From NCBI RefSeq assembly GCF_004329815.1, contig NZ_SJPE01000003.1, forward strand, positions 124,001-188,000: a stretch of 64,000 nucleotides of DNA. Reading direction: 5' to 3'. Shown here piece by piece: positions 15,852-25,694 of this stretch. The notes under the pieces are model-generated. The model saw only the letters and a program-made list of their open reading frames with translations, was not told the DNA's origin and made no database searches. The translations under genes and the position numbers were made by a program. The stretch's first letter is position 1, and each line of letters begins with the position of its first letter. The DNA is from Flavobacterium silvisoli (lineage in GTDB: Bacteria; Bacteroidota; Bacteroidia; Flavobacteriales; Flavobacteriaceae).

Positions 15852-17176
15852 ACCTCAACAGTTAAAAACTCCATACGAACGGCTCCGTCCTCATCAATTT
15901 TGGTCAAATTGATAGCATGCAGGGTGTTGACCAATTCAGGATTCCATGGTGTTTTTACTTTTACATAATTTTCAGTAAATCCGTAAATGTAACCTTCTTT
16001 GTTTTCACCTTCAAAAAGGACGGTTCTGTTGCTGCCGATTTGACTCTCATAAAAAGCCCGACGTTTTTTAACCGACAATCCACGAAGCATTTTACTTCTT
16101 TTATTACGCACATTCATGGGTACTACATCCTGCATTATTGCAGCCTCGGTGTTATCTCTTTCGGAATACGTAAAAACGTGTAAATAAGAGATATCCAGTT
16201 CGTTCAGAAAATTATACGTTTCCAAAAAATGTTCGTCCGTTTCTCCCGGAAAGCCCACAATCACGTCCACCCCAATACAGGCATGCGGCATTACTTCGCG
16301 AATTTTGGAAACACGGTCGGTATAAACCTCTCGCAGATAACGGCGTTTCATTTTTTTCAAAATCTCATTGCTCCCGCTTTGCAACGGAATATGGAAATGC
16401 GGTACAAAAGTTCGGCTTTGGGACACAAACTCTATGGTTTCGTTTTTAAGCAAATTGGGTTCAATAGAAGAAATGCGCAAGCGCTCAATTCCTTCAACCT
16501 CGTCTAATGCTTTTACTAAATCCAGAAAAGTGTGTTCGTGTTTTTTGTTTCCGAACTCTCCTTTCCCGTAATCGCCAATATTTACACCTGTTAAGACAAT
16601 TTCTTTGATGCCTTGTTTGGAAATATCAGCCGCATTTTTCAGCACATTTTCTAATGCATCACTTCTTGAAATCCCTCTTGCTAATGGAATTGTACAATAG
16701 GTACATTTATAATCACAACCGTCCTGCACTTTCAAAAAAGCACGGGTTCTGTCGCCTATAGAATAACTGCCAACGTAAAAATCAGCCTCCTCAATTTCGC
16801 AGGAATGTACTTCGCCCATATCATTTTTGGACAAATCATTAATATAATCGGTGATTTTGAATTTCTCTGTAGCTCCTAACACCAAATCGACGCCGTCAAC
16901 GGCAGCCAATTCTTCGGGTTTTAATTGTGCATAACAACCAACCGCTGCAACGAAAGCTTTTTCGTTGAGCTTCATGGCTTTCTTTACGATTTGCTTGAAT
17001 TGTTTGTCGGCATTCTCTGTAACCGAACAGGTATTGATGACATAAATATCGGCGACTTCTTCAAAGTCGACTCTGTCAAATCCTTCGTCCTGAAAATTTC
17101 GGGCGATGGTCGATGTTTCTGAAAAGTTCAGCTTACATCCCAGCGTGTAGAACGCCACTTTTTTTCTTTGTTCCAT
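15848..17176 (-). CDS. mtaB: tRNA t6A37 methylthiotransferase MtaB
   Basis: This is a 442-residue radical-SAM enzyme that adds a methylthio group to t6A at position 37 of tRNAs reading ANN codons. The N-terminal domain has three conserved cysteines (Cys14 in TLGCKLN, Cys50 in INTCSVT, Cys81 in VGCYAQ) for the auxiliary FeS cluster. The radical-SAM motif is DGCDYKCTYCTIP (Cys154, Cys158, Cys161). A C-terminal TRAM-like segment begins around residue 378. The sequence variant GCKLN separates MtaB from MiaB and RimO. It overlaps the convergent small gene by 4 bp. Confidence 0.95.
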   Translation of the reverse strand: MEQRKKVAFYTLGCKLNFSETSTIARNFQDEGFDRVDFEEVADIYVINTCSVTENADKQFKQIVKKAMKLNEKAFVAAVGCYAQLKPEELAAVDGVDLVLGATEKFKITDYINDLSKNDMGEVHSCEIEEADFYVGSYSIGDRTRAFLKVQDGCDYKCTYCTIPLARGISRSDALENVLKNAADISKQGIKEIVLTGVNIGDYGKGEFGNKKHEHTFLDLVKALDEVEGIERLRISSIEPNLLKNETIEFVSQSRTFVPHFHIPLQSGSNEILKKMKRRYLREVYTDRVSKIREVMPHACIGVDVIVGFPGETDEHFLETYNFLNELDISYLHVFTYSERDNTEAAIMQDVVPMNVRNKRSKMLRGLSVKKRRAFYESQIGSNRTVLFEGENKEGYIYGFTENYVKVKTPWNPELVNTLHAINLTKIDEDGAVRMEFLTVEV

Positions 17177-17265
17177 AAGTTATCTCAATTAATGAAATCG
17201 TTGTCAAAAATTGAGGGTGCAAATTTAAGTCATTTATTTGATTTTGAGAAAAGCATGTTTAAAAT

Positions 17266-17304
17266 AAAAAAGGCGCGAATGATTTTATCATTCGCGCCTT
17301 TTTT
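17266..17304 (-). terminator. Rho-independent terminator after aspA
   Basis: Perfect 12-bp stem AGGCGCGAATGA (17271-17282) and TCATTCGCGCCT (17288-17299) with a TTTTA loop and a T-run on the minus strand. Confidence 0.92.
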
Positions 17305-18700
17305 ATACTACATTTTTTGGTGCCAACATATTCTCCGGATTGAGAATATCGTCAAGTTGTTCTTTGGTCAATATATTATGCTCTAAAACCAAATGATAAA
17401 CACTGCGACCTGTTTCTAGTGCTTCTTTTGCAATTTTAGTACTGTTTTTATAACCAATATATGGATTTAGAGCCGTTACAATACCGATACTATTTATAAC
17501 CATTTCGTAACAATGCTCGACATTTGCCGTAATACCATCAATACATTTCATTCGTAAAGTATCCATTCCATTAATGAGTAATTGCATTGATTCTAGAATA
17601 GAAAAAGTCAAAACTGGCTCCATAACATTAAGTTGTAATTGTCCGGCCTCAGCAGCCATAGTGACTGTTAAATCATTTCCAATTACACGATAACAAATTT
17701 GATTCATAACTTCAGGAATTACGGGATTAACTTTTCCTGGCATGATAGACGATCCGGGTTGCATTGCCGGAAGATTAATTTCATTGAAACCACATCGTGG
17801 TCCTGAAGACAATAATCTTAAATCATTACAAATTTTTGAAATTTTAATAGCCATACGTTTCAATGCAGATGAATAAATTACATATGAACCTGTATCCGGC
17901 GTGGCTTCAATTAAATTTGGAGCTGAAACAAATGCCAAGCCTGTAATTTTTTTTAGGTTTTCTGCACAAAGTTTCGCATAACCGGGCGCAGCATTAATAC
18001 CTGTTCCGATAGCGGTAGCACCCATATTGATTTCTAAAAAAAGATTTGAATTTTGAGTTAGTCGCTCTATTTCTTCTTCTAAATTAGCTGCAAAAGCTTC
18101 AAATTCTTGCCCTAATGTCATGGGAACTGCATCTTGCAATTGCGTACGACCCATTTTTAAAACATTTTTAAACTCTACACCTTTTTTTCTGAACGAATCT
18201 ATTAATGGAGATAAATGTTGAATTAATACAGCTTTAGAATTAATTATTCCTAATTTTATTGCTGTTGGGTAAGCGTCATTTGTAGATTGTGATAAATTAA
18301 CATGATCGTTTGGCGAGCAATATTGATAGTCGCCTTTTTGATATCCCATAAGTTCAAGTGCTCGGTTAGCTAAAACTTCATTGATATTCATATTTGTTGA
18401 TGTTCCTGCTCCACCTTGAATCATATCTACAGGAAATTCTTTATCAAATTTTCCTTCAACAACTTCTTTCGCAGCTGCAACTATAGCTGTTTTTAATTTC
18501 TCATCTAATAAACCTAACTCAAAGTTGGTTTCAGCTGCTGCCCATTTGACATAAGCCAATGCTTTTATAAACTCCGGAAATTGATATAATTTTATTCCTG
18601 AAATATTGAAATTATCAATGGCTCTTTGAGTTTGAATGCCGTAATAGACATCTACGGGAACTTCTAAATCACCTAACAAATCATTTTCTATTCTATACAT
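17303..18700 (-). CDS. aspA: Aspartate ammonia-lyase (aspartase)
   Basis: This is a 465-residue member of the fumarase/aspartase superfamily that converts aspartate to fumarate and ammonia. It begins YRIENDLLGDLEVPVDVYYG, the aspartase-type N-terminus. It has GGAGTSTNMN, then KMGRTQLQDAVPMTLGQE, and the superfamily signature GSSIMPGKVNPVIPE (about residue 318-332). LRLLSSGPRCGFNEINLP supports aspartase over fumarase, as does its close match along the whole length to E. coli AspA. The length is normal. It is flanked by terminators on both sides and is a single-gene unit. Confidence 0.92.
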   Translation of the reverse strand: MYRIENDLLGDLEVPVDVYYGIQTQRAIDNFNISGIKLYQFPEFIKALAYVKWAAAETNFELGLLDEKLKTAIVAAAKEVVEGKFDKEFPVDMIQGGAGTSTNMNINEVLANRALELMGYQKGDYQYCSPNDHVNLSQSTNDAYPTAIKLGIINSKAVLIQHLSPLIDSFRKKGVEFKNVLKMGRTQLQDAVPMTLGQEFEAFAANLEEEIERLTQNSNLFLEINMGATAIGTGINAAPGYAKLCAENLKKITGLAFVSAPNLIEATPDTGSYVIYSSALKRMAIKISKICNDLRLLSSGPRCGFNEINLPAMQPGSSIMPGKVNPVIPEVMNQICYRVIGNDLTVTMAAEAGQLQLNVMEPVLTFSILESMQLLINGMDTLRMKCIDGITANVEHCYEMVINSIGIVTALNPYIGYKNSTKIAKEALETGRSVYHLVLEHNILTKEQLDDILNPENMLAPKNVV

Positions 18701-18789
18701 TTTTTCATTTGGTTTAAATAATTTACCATGTAAAGGTAATTTATTATTTAGCCAAAAAAAATGAGCAACTGTTAATTCTTTCGCAATAA

Positions 18790-18824
18790 AAAACCCGTAA
18801 AAAAAATCATTTTTACGGGTTTTT
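18790..18824 (-). terminator. Rho-independent terminator
   Basis: Stem AACCCGTAAAA (18792-18802) with TTTTACGGGTT (18811-18821), T-run on the minus strand. It ends the alt-GlmU gene. Confidence 0.88.
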
Positions 18825-18840
18825 AGTTTTCAATTCATTG

Positions 18841-20016
18841 TTATTCTTTTCTATATTTTTGGGTCACTTCGAAAACGTGTTCTAAGATTTTAGCATCCTG
18901 TTCCGAAAATTCCACTTGACGTCTTGCCATCACAATTTTAGCTGTTTGAAAAGCTTTGGAAGTCAAATACGTTGTAAATCCTGAAGCACCACCCCAAGAA
19001 AAACTCGGCACAAAATTGCGCGGAAATCCGGCACCGAAAATATTAGCGGAAACACCCACTACAGTCCCGGTATTGAACATAGTATTGATACCACACTTAC
19101 TATGATCTCCCATCATGAGTCCGCAAAATTGGAGACCGGTTTTGGCAAAACCTTCGGTTTCATAACTCCACAAACGCACTTCTTCGTAGTTGTTTTTTAA
19201 ATTAGAGTTATTACTGTCGGCTCCAATATTGCACCATTCGCCCAAAACAGAATTACCCAAAAACCCGTCATGTCCTTTATTGGAGTACCCCATTAAAACT
19301 GAGTTATTTACTTCTCCTCCAATCACCGAATGAGGTCCTACCGTAGTAGCACCGTAGACTTTAGTAGCCAGTTTCACCCTTCCCGATTCACACAAAGCAA
19401 AAGGACCACGAATCACGGAACCCTCCATGATTTCGGCATTTTTTCCAATGTAGATTGGGCCGGTAGAGGCGTTTAACGTAACAAACTCGAGTTTAGCGCC
19501 TTCCTCAATAAAAATATTTTCCGGAGCAATAACGTTCACGCTTTTAGGTATCGGTTGCGAATGTCTGCCTTCGGTAATTAATTCGAAATCTTCGCGCAAA
19601 GCGGCATCGTTTTTGGCAAAAATATCCCAAGTGTGTTCTATTTTTAAACCATCTTCCTGATAGTCTATTATTTCATAACTATCAAAATCAACTTCGTCTT
19701 GTGTATCATTGGTGTAAAACGCAATCACCTCTTCTCCTTTGAAAATAGCCTGATTTTTTTCTAAACTTTTGACCATTTCGGCTAAAACATCATTGGGCAG
19801 AAACGCAGCATTAATCATAACGTTCTCCTCCATTTCAACCATGGGGAATTTTTCGGAAAGGTATTCTTCGGTTAATGTTGTGGTGGTGTACCCCAAATAT
19901 TTTTCCCATTTTTCGCGTATGGTCAAAATTCCGATGCGGATATCAGCAACAGGTCGTGTGAAAGTAAAAGGCAATAAGGCATTGCGAACGGTTCCGTCAA
20001 AAAGTATGTAGTTCAT
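18841..20016 (-). CDS. GlmU-like sugar nucleotidyltransferase/acetyltransferase (alt-GlmU)
   Basis: This is a 391-residue protein of the Bacteroidetes alternative-GlmU type. The N-terminal half starts NYILFDGTVRNALLPFTFTRP, the hallmark of that family, and lacks the standard LAAGxGTRM pyrophosphorylase loop. Residues about 165-360 form a left-handed beta-helix of hexapeptide repeats (GPIYIGKNAEIMEGSVIRGPF, VGPHSVIGGEVNNSVLMGYS). It probably supplies UDP-N-acetylglucosamine for the cell wall, but the exact reaction is inferred from the family. It lies between rpmE2 and aspA, all on the minus strand. Confidence 0.85.
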   Translation of the reverse strand: MNYILFDGTVRNALLPFTFTRPVADIRIGILTIREKWEKYLGYTTTTLTEEYLSEKFPMVEMEENVMINAAFLPNDVLAEMVKSLEKNQAIFKGEEVIAFYTNDTQDEVDFDSYEIIDYQEDGLKIEHTWDIFAKNDAALREDFELITEGRHSQPIPKSVNVIAPENIFIEEGAKLEFVTLNASTGPIYIGKNAEIMEGSVIRGPFALCESGRVKLATKVYGATTVGPHSVIGGEVNNSVLMGYSNKGHDGFLGNSVLGEWCNIGADSNNSNLKNNYEEVRLWSYETEGFAKTGLQFCGLMMGDHSKCGINTMFNTGTVVGVSANIFGAGFPRNFVPSFSWGGASGFTTYLTSKAFQTAKIVMARRQVEFSEQDAKILEHVFEVTQKYRKE

Positions 20017-20080
20017 GTGTTATTGATTTGAGACCAGACATTGTCCTGTCTTTGCTTTGTAATAATTGGCTAATTTAAAT

Positions 20081-20108
20081 AAAAAAACCACTCACTTTCG
20101 TGAATGGT
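20081..20108 (-). terminator. Rho-independent terminator after rpmE2
   Basis: Stem ACCACTCAC (20087-20095) with GTGAATGGT (20100-20108), one mismatch, TTTC loop and seven T on the minus strand. Confidence 0.85.
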
Positions 20109-20135
20109 CTTTCTAAAATTTGAACACTATAACTA

Positions 20136-20387
20136 TTACTTAGCGTGTTTAGCGTATTTGGTTTTGAATTTATCAATACGTCCTGCAGTATCGATAAGTT
20201 TAGATTTACCTGTGTAAAAAGGGTGAGACGTTCTTGAAATCTCCATTTTGTAAACTGGATATTCAACACCTTCATGCATAATCGTTTCTTTAGTTTCTAC
20301 AGTAGATTTAGTGATGAACACATCTTCATTTGACATGTCTTTGAAAGCAACTAATCTGTAATTTTCCGGGTGGATTCCTTTTTTCAT
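20136..20387 (-). CDS. rpmE2: 50S ribosomal protein L31 type B
   Basis: This 83-residue protein starts [20 protein letters not shown] and contains [19 protein letters not shown] and [10 protein letters not shown]. These are the hallmarks of type B L31. The zinc-binding CxxC pair of type A L31 is absent, so this form does not need zinc. I use the ATG at 20387, which leaves an untranslated leader of about 100 bases from the promoter at 20493-20522. A longer in-frame reading through the leader has no support. Confidence 0.95.
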   Translation of the reverse strand: MKKGIHPENYRLVAFKDMSNEDVFITKSTVETKETIMHEGVEYPVYKMEISRTSHPFYTGKSKLIDTAGRIDKFKTKYAKHAK

Positions 20388-20492
20388 GATAAATCTTGTT
20401 ATGGTTTTGAAGTAGTTTCGTTTTGAAGCTTCTGACTGAGAAGGTATAAACTGGCTACAACTTTTAATTAATTCTTTTTTAATTTGAGTGTG

Positions 20493-20522
20493 CAAAAATA
20501 CAACTATTTTTCAAAAATCAAA
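20493..20522 (-). promoter_or_regulatory. Promoter of rpmE2
   Basis: On the minus strand TTTG (plus 20519-20522) and TATTTTTG (plus 20493-20500) with an 18-base spacer. It implies a leader of about 100 bases before the rpmE2 start. Confidence 0.65.
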
Positions 20523-20560
20523 TCAATCTGTAACTTTTTTTAAATGTTACCCACTTAATA

Positions 20561-20589
20561 TTGAGTAATAACGGAATTACTTATATTTG
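20561..20589 (+). promoter_or_regulatory. Promoter of the envelope operon
   Basis: TTG (20561-20563) and TATATTTG (20582-20589) with an 18-base spacer. It lies 25 bp upstream of the first gene of the operon 20614-26395. Confidence 0.65.
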
Positions 20590-20613
20590 TTAAATAATTA
20601 AAACCAAAAAATC

Positions 20614-21144
20614 ATGAACGAAATCATTAAGAAAAATGCTGTTACCTACGGTCTTATTTTGGGCCTAATCTCAATTGTATCCACAACCCTTCTTTATGTT
20701 ATTGACATGAAGCTGTTTATGAATTGGTGGATAGGCGGAATTAGTCTTCTGATTAACATTACTATCGGTGTGCTATTGGTTACAAAAACCAAGAGTCAAA
20801 TGAATAACATCATCAGTTTCAAAGAAGCATTTTCAGTGTATTTCATATCAGGAGTATTGGGCAGTACAGTTTCTGCATTGTACAATTACATTTTATTCAA
20901 TTTCATCGATCCTCAAGCCAAAGAAACGCTGAAAGAAATGACTATTAAATATACGGTTGAAATGATGCAAAAATTCGGCACACCTACCGAGGTATTGAAC
21001 CAAACTATAGCCGAAATGCAAAAAGCTGACAACTACTCGCTGGGCAACATATTCATGGGACTTTTAACGATGTATATTGTTGTTGCAATTTTTGGTTTAA
21101 TTTTGGCAGCCATTTTCAAAACAAAATCGAATCAAGGATTATAA
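20614..21144 (+). CDS. DUF4199 membrane protein
   Basis: This is a 176-residue protein with four transmembrane helices (about 10-30, 37-56, 68-92 and 148-168) and a soluble loop between helices 3 and 4 (KETLKEMTIKYTVEMMQKFG). The layout and the opening KKNAVTYGLILGLISIV match DUF4199, a Bacteroidetes family of unknown function. It is the first gene of a five-gene unit. The next gene, a glycosyltransferase, starts immediately after its stop codon, and this pairing suggests a role in envelope glycan or lipid synthesis. Confidence 0.85.
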   Translation: MNEIIKKNAVTYGLILGLISIVSTTLLYVIDMKLFMNWWIGGISLLINITIGVLLVTKTKSQMNNIISFKEAFSVYFISGVLGSTVSALYNYILFNFIDPQAKETLKEMTIKYTVEMMQKFGTPTEVLNQTIAEMQKADNYSLGNIFMGLLTMYIVVAIFGLILAAIFKTKSNQGL

Positions 21145-22104
21145 ATGAATCTATCCATCATAATTCCGCTTCTTAATGAGCAGGAATCTCTACCCGAATT
21201 ACACCAATGGATTGTCAAAGTCATGACAACCCACCAGTACAGTTATGAAGTTATTTTTATAGATGACGGCAGTACCGATGATTCGTGGACAATTATTGAA
21301 AAACTCTCGCACGAAAACCCTAATGTAAAAGGCATTCGTTTCATGAGAAACTTTGGTAAATCTCAAGCCTTACATGCTGGTTTTGCCAAAGCCCAAGGCG
21401 ATGTCATTATCACTATGGATGCCGATTTACAGGACAGTCCGGATGAGATTCCGGATTTGTACAACATGATTGTGAACCAAAATTTCGATTTGGTTTCGGG
21501 CTGGAAAAAGAAACGCTACGACAATGCGGTAACCAAAAACCTGCCTTCTAAATTATTCAATTGGGCCGCTCGTAAAACTTCGGGGGTCCATCTGAATGAC
21601 TTTAACTGCGGATTAAAAGCCTACAAAAAAGTGGTCATCAAAAACATTGAGGTTTCGGGCGAAATGCACCGGTACATTCCTGTATTGGCCAAAAATGCGG
21701 GCTTTGCAAAAATCGGCGAAAAAGTAGTCATTCATCAGGCTCGGAAGTATGGCGAATCTAAATTCGGCATAAGCCGTTTCATCAATGGGTTTCTTGATCT
21801 GATTACCATTTGGTTTTTATCCAAATACGGCAAACGACCCATGCACCTTTTCGGAGCGCTTGGTGTGGTGATGTTCATCATCGGATTTCTTTCAACCTTT
21901 TTGATTATAGGTATTAAGCTTTTGAAATTATTTGCCTTCCATCAACAAACTATTTTAGTGGCGCAAAACCCACTGTTTTACATTGCGCTAACCGCCATGA
22001 TTATTGGCTCACAATTATTTTTAGCAGGCTTTTTGGGCGAAATTATTTTGCGCACCAAAAACAATGAAGAACGCTATAAAATTGCTAACGAAGTGAATTT
22101 GTAA
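21145..22104 (+). CDS. Glycosyltransferase family 2, dolichyl-phosphate-mannose-synthase-like
   Basis: This is a 319-residue inner-membrane protein. The GT-A domain (1-220) opens LSIIIPLLNEQESLPELHQW. It has the nucleotide-binding IDDGSTDDSW (about residue 40), the metal-binding MDADLQDSPDEIP (about 91-103) and DFNCGLKAYKK. Two C-terminal transmembrane helices (about 232-255 and 272-300) place it with polyprenyl-phosphate sugar transferases such as ArnC or GtrB. It should load a sugar onto a lipid carrier. Its ATG follows the upstream TAA directly, which indicates translational coupling. Confidence 0.9.
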   Translation: MNLSIIIPLLNEQESLPELHQWIVKVMTTHQYSYEVIFIDDGSTDDSWTIIEKLSHENPNVKGIRFMRNFGKSQALHAGFAKAQGDVIITMDADLQDSPDEIPDLYNMIVNQNFDLVSGWKKKRYDNAVTKNLPSKLFNWAARKTSGVHLNDFNCGLKAYKKVVIKNIEVSGEMHRYIPVLAKNAGFAKIGEKVVIHQARKYGESKFGISRFINGFLDLITIWFLSKYGKRPMHLFGALGVVMFIIGFLSTFLIIGIKLLKLFAFHQQTILVAQNPLFYIALTAMIIGSQLFLAGFLGEIILRTKNNEERYKIANEVNL

Positions 22105-22140
22105 TTCATCTTCTCACCATTCAGATTAAAAAAAATTACA

Positions 22141-23868
22141 ATGCATATTGAACAAAATATATTAGATAAAGTAAACGAATGGCTTACGCCAACTTTTGAC
22201 AACGATACTCAGGATAAAATTAAAGTGATGATGACTTCTTCTCCTAAAGATTTGGAGGAGAGTTTCTATAAAAACTTAGAATTCGGAACCGGCGGTATGC
22301 GTGGCATTATGGGCGTGGGTACTAATCGCATTAACAAATACACTTTGGGTAAAAACACTCAGGGTTTATCTGATTATTTAAAAAAATCATTTCCGAGCGA
22401 AAACCTAAAAGTGGTTATTGCTTACGATTGTCGCCACAACAGTGACACCCTGGCAAAAGTTGTAGCCGATGTGTTTTCGGCCAACGGAATAAAAGTGTTT
22501 CTGTTTTCCGAAATGCGCCCTACACCGGAATTGTCTTTTGCAGTAAAACATCTTAACTGTCATGCCGGGATTGTCTTAACCGCTTCACACAACCCGCCGG
22601 AATACAATGGTTATAAAGTATACTGGCAGGATGGCGGTCAATTGGTTCCGCCACAAGATGGTGAAATCATCCAGGTCATTGAAAATTTAAAATACAGCGA
22701 AATCAAGTTTGAATCAAATGAAGATTTAATCGAATATATTGATGCGGACATAGATGCTGCTTTTGTTGATTCAACAGTAAAAAATGCCAGTTTCAACACA
22801 TCGGCAGCTGCTCGTCAAAACCTGAAAATTGCCTACACTTCCTTACACGGAACGTCAATCAAAATGGTTCCTAAAGTATTGGAAGCCGCCGGTTATACTG
22901 ACATCAATATTGTTCCGGAACAAGCTGAACCCAATGGTAATTTCCCGACGGTAATTTCTCCAAACCCAGAAGAACCGGAAGCACTGACCATGGCTTTGGC
23001 TTTGGCCGATAAGATTAATGCCGATATTGTTTTTGGCACCGACCCCGACAGCGACCGTTTAGGCGTTGCTGTACGCGACAACAACAGTAAAATGATTTTG
23101 CTTAACGGAAACCAAACCATGGCGATAATGACGCATTATCTTTTGGAACAATGGCGCAAAGCAGGCAAACTAAACGGCAAACAATTCATCGGCTCTACTA
23201 TTGTATCGACCCCAATGATGCTCGAATTGGCTTCGGCTTATAACGTAGAATGCAAAGTGGGTTTGACCGGCTTCAAATGGATTGCCAAATTCATCAAAGA
23301 TTTCCCTGATTTACAATTTATTGGCGGAGGTGAAGAAAGTTTTGGTTTTATGGTAGGTGATGCCGTTCGCGATAAAGATGCGGTCGGAGCGATTTTGCTG
23401 ATGTGCGAAATTGCCGCACAGGCCAAAGAAAAAGGCGGTTCTGTCTATCAAGAATTACAACAAATGTTTGTTGATTTTGGTTTTTACAAAGAACACCTGA
23501 TTTCAATAACTAAAAAAGGAATAGAGGGAGCCAATCAAATCAAACAAATGATGATTGATATGAGAGAAAAACCTGTTTCTGAAATCAATGGACAACGGGT
23601 AATTATGGTTGAAGATTATCAAAACTCTACTGCCCGAAATTTATTGACTAATGAATTGGAAACTTTGTCGGTCCCAAAATCAGACGTATTGATTTATTAC
23701 TTAGAAGACGGATCAAAAATCTGTGCCCGCCCGAGCGGAACGGAACCCAAAATAAAATTCTATTTCAGTGTTAATGTAGCTATCGAAAGTATGGATGAAA
23801 TTCCGGCTGCAGAAAAACAGCTGGATATCAAAATCAAAAATATAATTTCTGAAATGCAGTTGAACTAA
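22141..23868 (+). CDS. Phosphoglucomutase/phosphomannomutase
   Basis: This is a 575-residue alpha-D-phosphohexomutase. The catalytic phosphoserine is in LTASHNPPEYNG (about residue 147-158), the metal loop is GTDPDSDR (about 299-306), the sugar-specificity loop is GGEESFGF, and the phosphate-binding loop is CARPSGTEPKIKFY. It moves a phosphate between C1 and C6 of glucose or mannose and so feeds sugar nucleotides to envelope glycan synthesis, fitting the glycosyltransferase upstream. The length suits the larger PgcA-type subgroup. Its stop overlaps the start of the ABC exporter by 1 bp. Confidence 0.93.
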   Translation: MHIEQNILDKVNEWLTPTFDNDTQDKIKVMMTSSPKDLEESFYKNLEFGTGGMRGIMGVGTNRINKYTLGKNTQGLSDYLKKSFPSENLKVVIAYDCRHNSDTLAKVVADVFSANGIKVFLFSEMRPTPELSFAVKHLNCHAGIVLTASHNPPEYNGYKVYWQDGGQLVPPQDGEIIQVIENLKYSEIKFESNEDLIEYIDADIDAAFVDSTVKNASFNTSAAARQNLKIAYTSLHGTSIKMVPKVLEAAGYTDINIVPEQAEPNGNFPTVISPNPEEPEALTMALALADKINADIVFGTDPDSDRLGVAVRDNNSKMILLNGNQTMAIMTHYLLEQWRKAGKLNGKQFIGSTIVSTPMMLELASAYNVECKVGLTGFKWIAKFIKDFPDLQFIGGGEESFGFMVGDAVRDKDAVGAILLMCEIAAQAKEKGGSVYQELQQMFVDFGFYKEHLISITKKGIEGANQIKQMMIDMREKPVSEINGQRVIMVEDYQNSTARNLLTNELETLSVPKSDVLIYYLEDGSKICARPSGTEPKIKFYFSVNVAIESMDEIPAAEKQLDIKIKNIISEMQLN

Positions 23869-25694
23869 TGAGTAGTTTTAAGAAAATACTTCCCTTTATC
23901 AAGCCGTACAAAAAGTACGCGTACCTGAACATCTTTTTCAACATCTTGTATGCCTTGTTCAGCACGTTGTCGTTTATGGCTTTGATTCCGATGATGCAGG
24001 TATTGTTTGACCAAACCAAACGCAATACCGTTAAACCTGTTTTTCAGGATATCGCTCATTTCAAACATTATTTGGAAGATTTTCTGAGCTACTACATCAC
24101 AACCACTACGGATGAAAAAGGAGTCAGCTTCACGTTGGCTGTCATGGTTGCCATCATTATTTCAATCTTTTTACTGAAGAATCTAAGCGATTATTTTGCG
24201 ATGTTTTTCATCAACTTTTTGCGAAACGGCATCATGCGCGATTTGCGAAATGCGATTTACAAAAAAACACTCGAATTGCCACATTCTTTTTTTTCCGAAA
24301 AGCGAAAAGGCGACTTAATCTCACGGATTTCGGGGGATGCCAACGAAGTACAAACCTCGATGTTGTCAATGCTGGAACTGATTGTCAAAGAACCTCTGAC
24401 GATTATTTTTACCATCATCATGATGTTTACCATCAGTGTAAAATTGACAGTATTTGTATTTATTTTCATCCCGGTTTCCGGATATATTATTTCACTGATT
24501 GGAAAACAATTAAAACGAAAATCAACCCGCATGCAGGAAGAACAAGGAACTTTTCTTTCTACCATCGAAGAAACCTTGGGTGGATTAAAAGTCGTTAAAA
24601 GTTATAATGCTGAAAACTATTTCAACAAAGTTTTTCAAGGATCAACCAACCGTTTTTTTAACCTGTCGGTCAACATCGGAAACCGTCAAAACCTGGCTTC
24701 ACCTGTGAGTGAGTTCATGGGAATTATGGTCATTGCTATTTTACTCTGGTATGGCGGAAATATGGTTTTAATCGAGAAAACTCTGAATGGGGCGGCTTTT
24801 ATTGCCTACATGGGATTGGCGTACAACATTCTTACTCCGGCCAAATCTATCTCAAAAGCCTCATACAGTGTCAAAAGAGGAAATGCTGCGGTAGAACGTA
24901 TTTTTGAAATATTGGAACAGGAAAATCCAATTGTCAATAAAGAAAATGCCATTAAAAAAGAAACCGTAGAAAGCGGAATTTCAATTGAAAACATTGACTT
25001 CCGTTATGAGGAAGAAAATGTACTCAAAAAATTCTCATTACACATCCCGAAAGGAAAAACGGTAGCATTAGTAGGGCAATCCGGAAGCGGAAAAAGTACC
25101 ATTGCTAATTTGCTTACGCGTTTTTACGATGTAAATGAGGGACAAATCAAAATAGACAACACCGACATCAGAGACATCGATATCAAATCCTTACGCACCA
25201 TGATGGGATTGGTAACCCAAGATTCGATATTGTTTAATGATACGGTTAAGGCCAATATTGCATTAGGCAAACAAGACGCTAGCGACGAAGAAGTGATTGA
25301 AGCATTGAAAATTGCCAATGCCTACGAATTTGTCAAAGATTTACCCGAAGGCATTTACACTAATGTAGGTGATAGCGGCAACAAACTTTCGGGCGGACAA
25401 AAACAACGATTATCCATTGCTCGTGCCGTGCTGAAAAACCCACCGATCATGATTCTGGACGAAGCTACTTCGGCTTTGGATACAGAAAGTGAAAGACTGG
25501 TACAGCAAGCTTTAGAAAACATGATGCAAAACCGAACCTCAGTAGTCATTGCCCACCGACTCTCTACCATTCAAAAAGCAGACGTGATAGTGGTTATGCA
25601 AAAAGGTGAAATTGTAGAGCAAGGAACTCATGAAACACTTTTGGCCAAAAACGGTATGTATTCTAAATTGGTTTCTATGCAATCTTTTGAATAA
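23868..25694 (+). CDS. MsbA-like ABC exporter (fused permease and ATPase)
   Basis: This is a 608-residue ABC half-transporter. The transmembrane domain (about 15-330) has six helices, and the ATPase domain follows. It has Walker A GQSGSGKST (about 403-411), the signature LSGGQKQRLSIARA (about 506), Walker B MILDEATSALD (about 526) and the switch histidine in VIAHRLS. Homodimers of this type flip lipid-linked substrates such as lipid A across the inner membrane. The position behind glycosyltransferase and sugar-mutase genes fits a lipid or glycolipid flippase, but the substrate is inference. It overlaps both neighbours by 1 bp. Confidence 0.92.
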   Translation: MSSFKKILPFIKPYKKYAYLNIFFNILYALFSTLSFMALIPMMQVLFDQTKRNTVKPVFQDIAHFKHYLEDFLSYYITTTTDEKGVSFTLAVMVAIIISIFLLKNLSDYFAMFFINFLRNGIMRDLRNAIYKKTLELPHSFFSEKRKGDLISRISGDANEVQTSMLSMLELIVKEPLTIIFTIIMMFTISVKLTVFVFIFIPVSGYIISLIGKQLKRKSTRMQEEQGTFLSTIEETLGGLKVVKSYNAENYFNKVFQGSTNRFFNLSVNIGNRQNLASPVSEFMGIMVIAILLWYGGNMVLIEKTLNGAAFIAYMGLAYNILTPAKSISKASYSVKRGNAAVERIFEILEQENPIVNKENAIKKETVESGISIENIDFRYEEENVLKKFSLHIPKGKTVALVGQSGSGKSTIANLLTRFYDVNEGQIKIDNTDIRDIDIKSLRTMMGLVTQDSILFNDTVKANIALGKQDASDEEVIEALKIANAYEFVKDLPEGIYTNVGDSGNKLSGGQKQRLSIARAVLKNPPIMILDEATSALDTESERLVQQALENMMQNRTSVVIAHRLSTIQKADVIVVMQKGEIVEQGTHETLLAKNGMYSKLVSMQSFE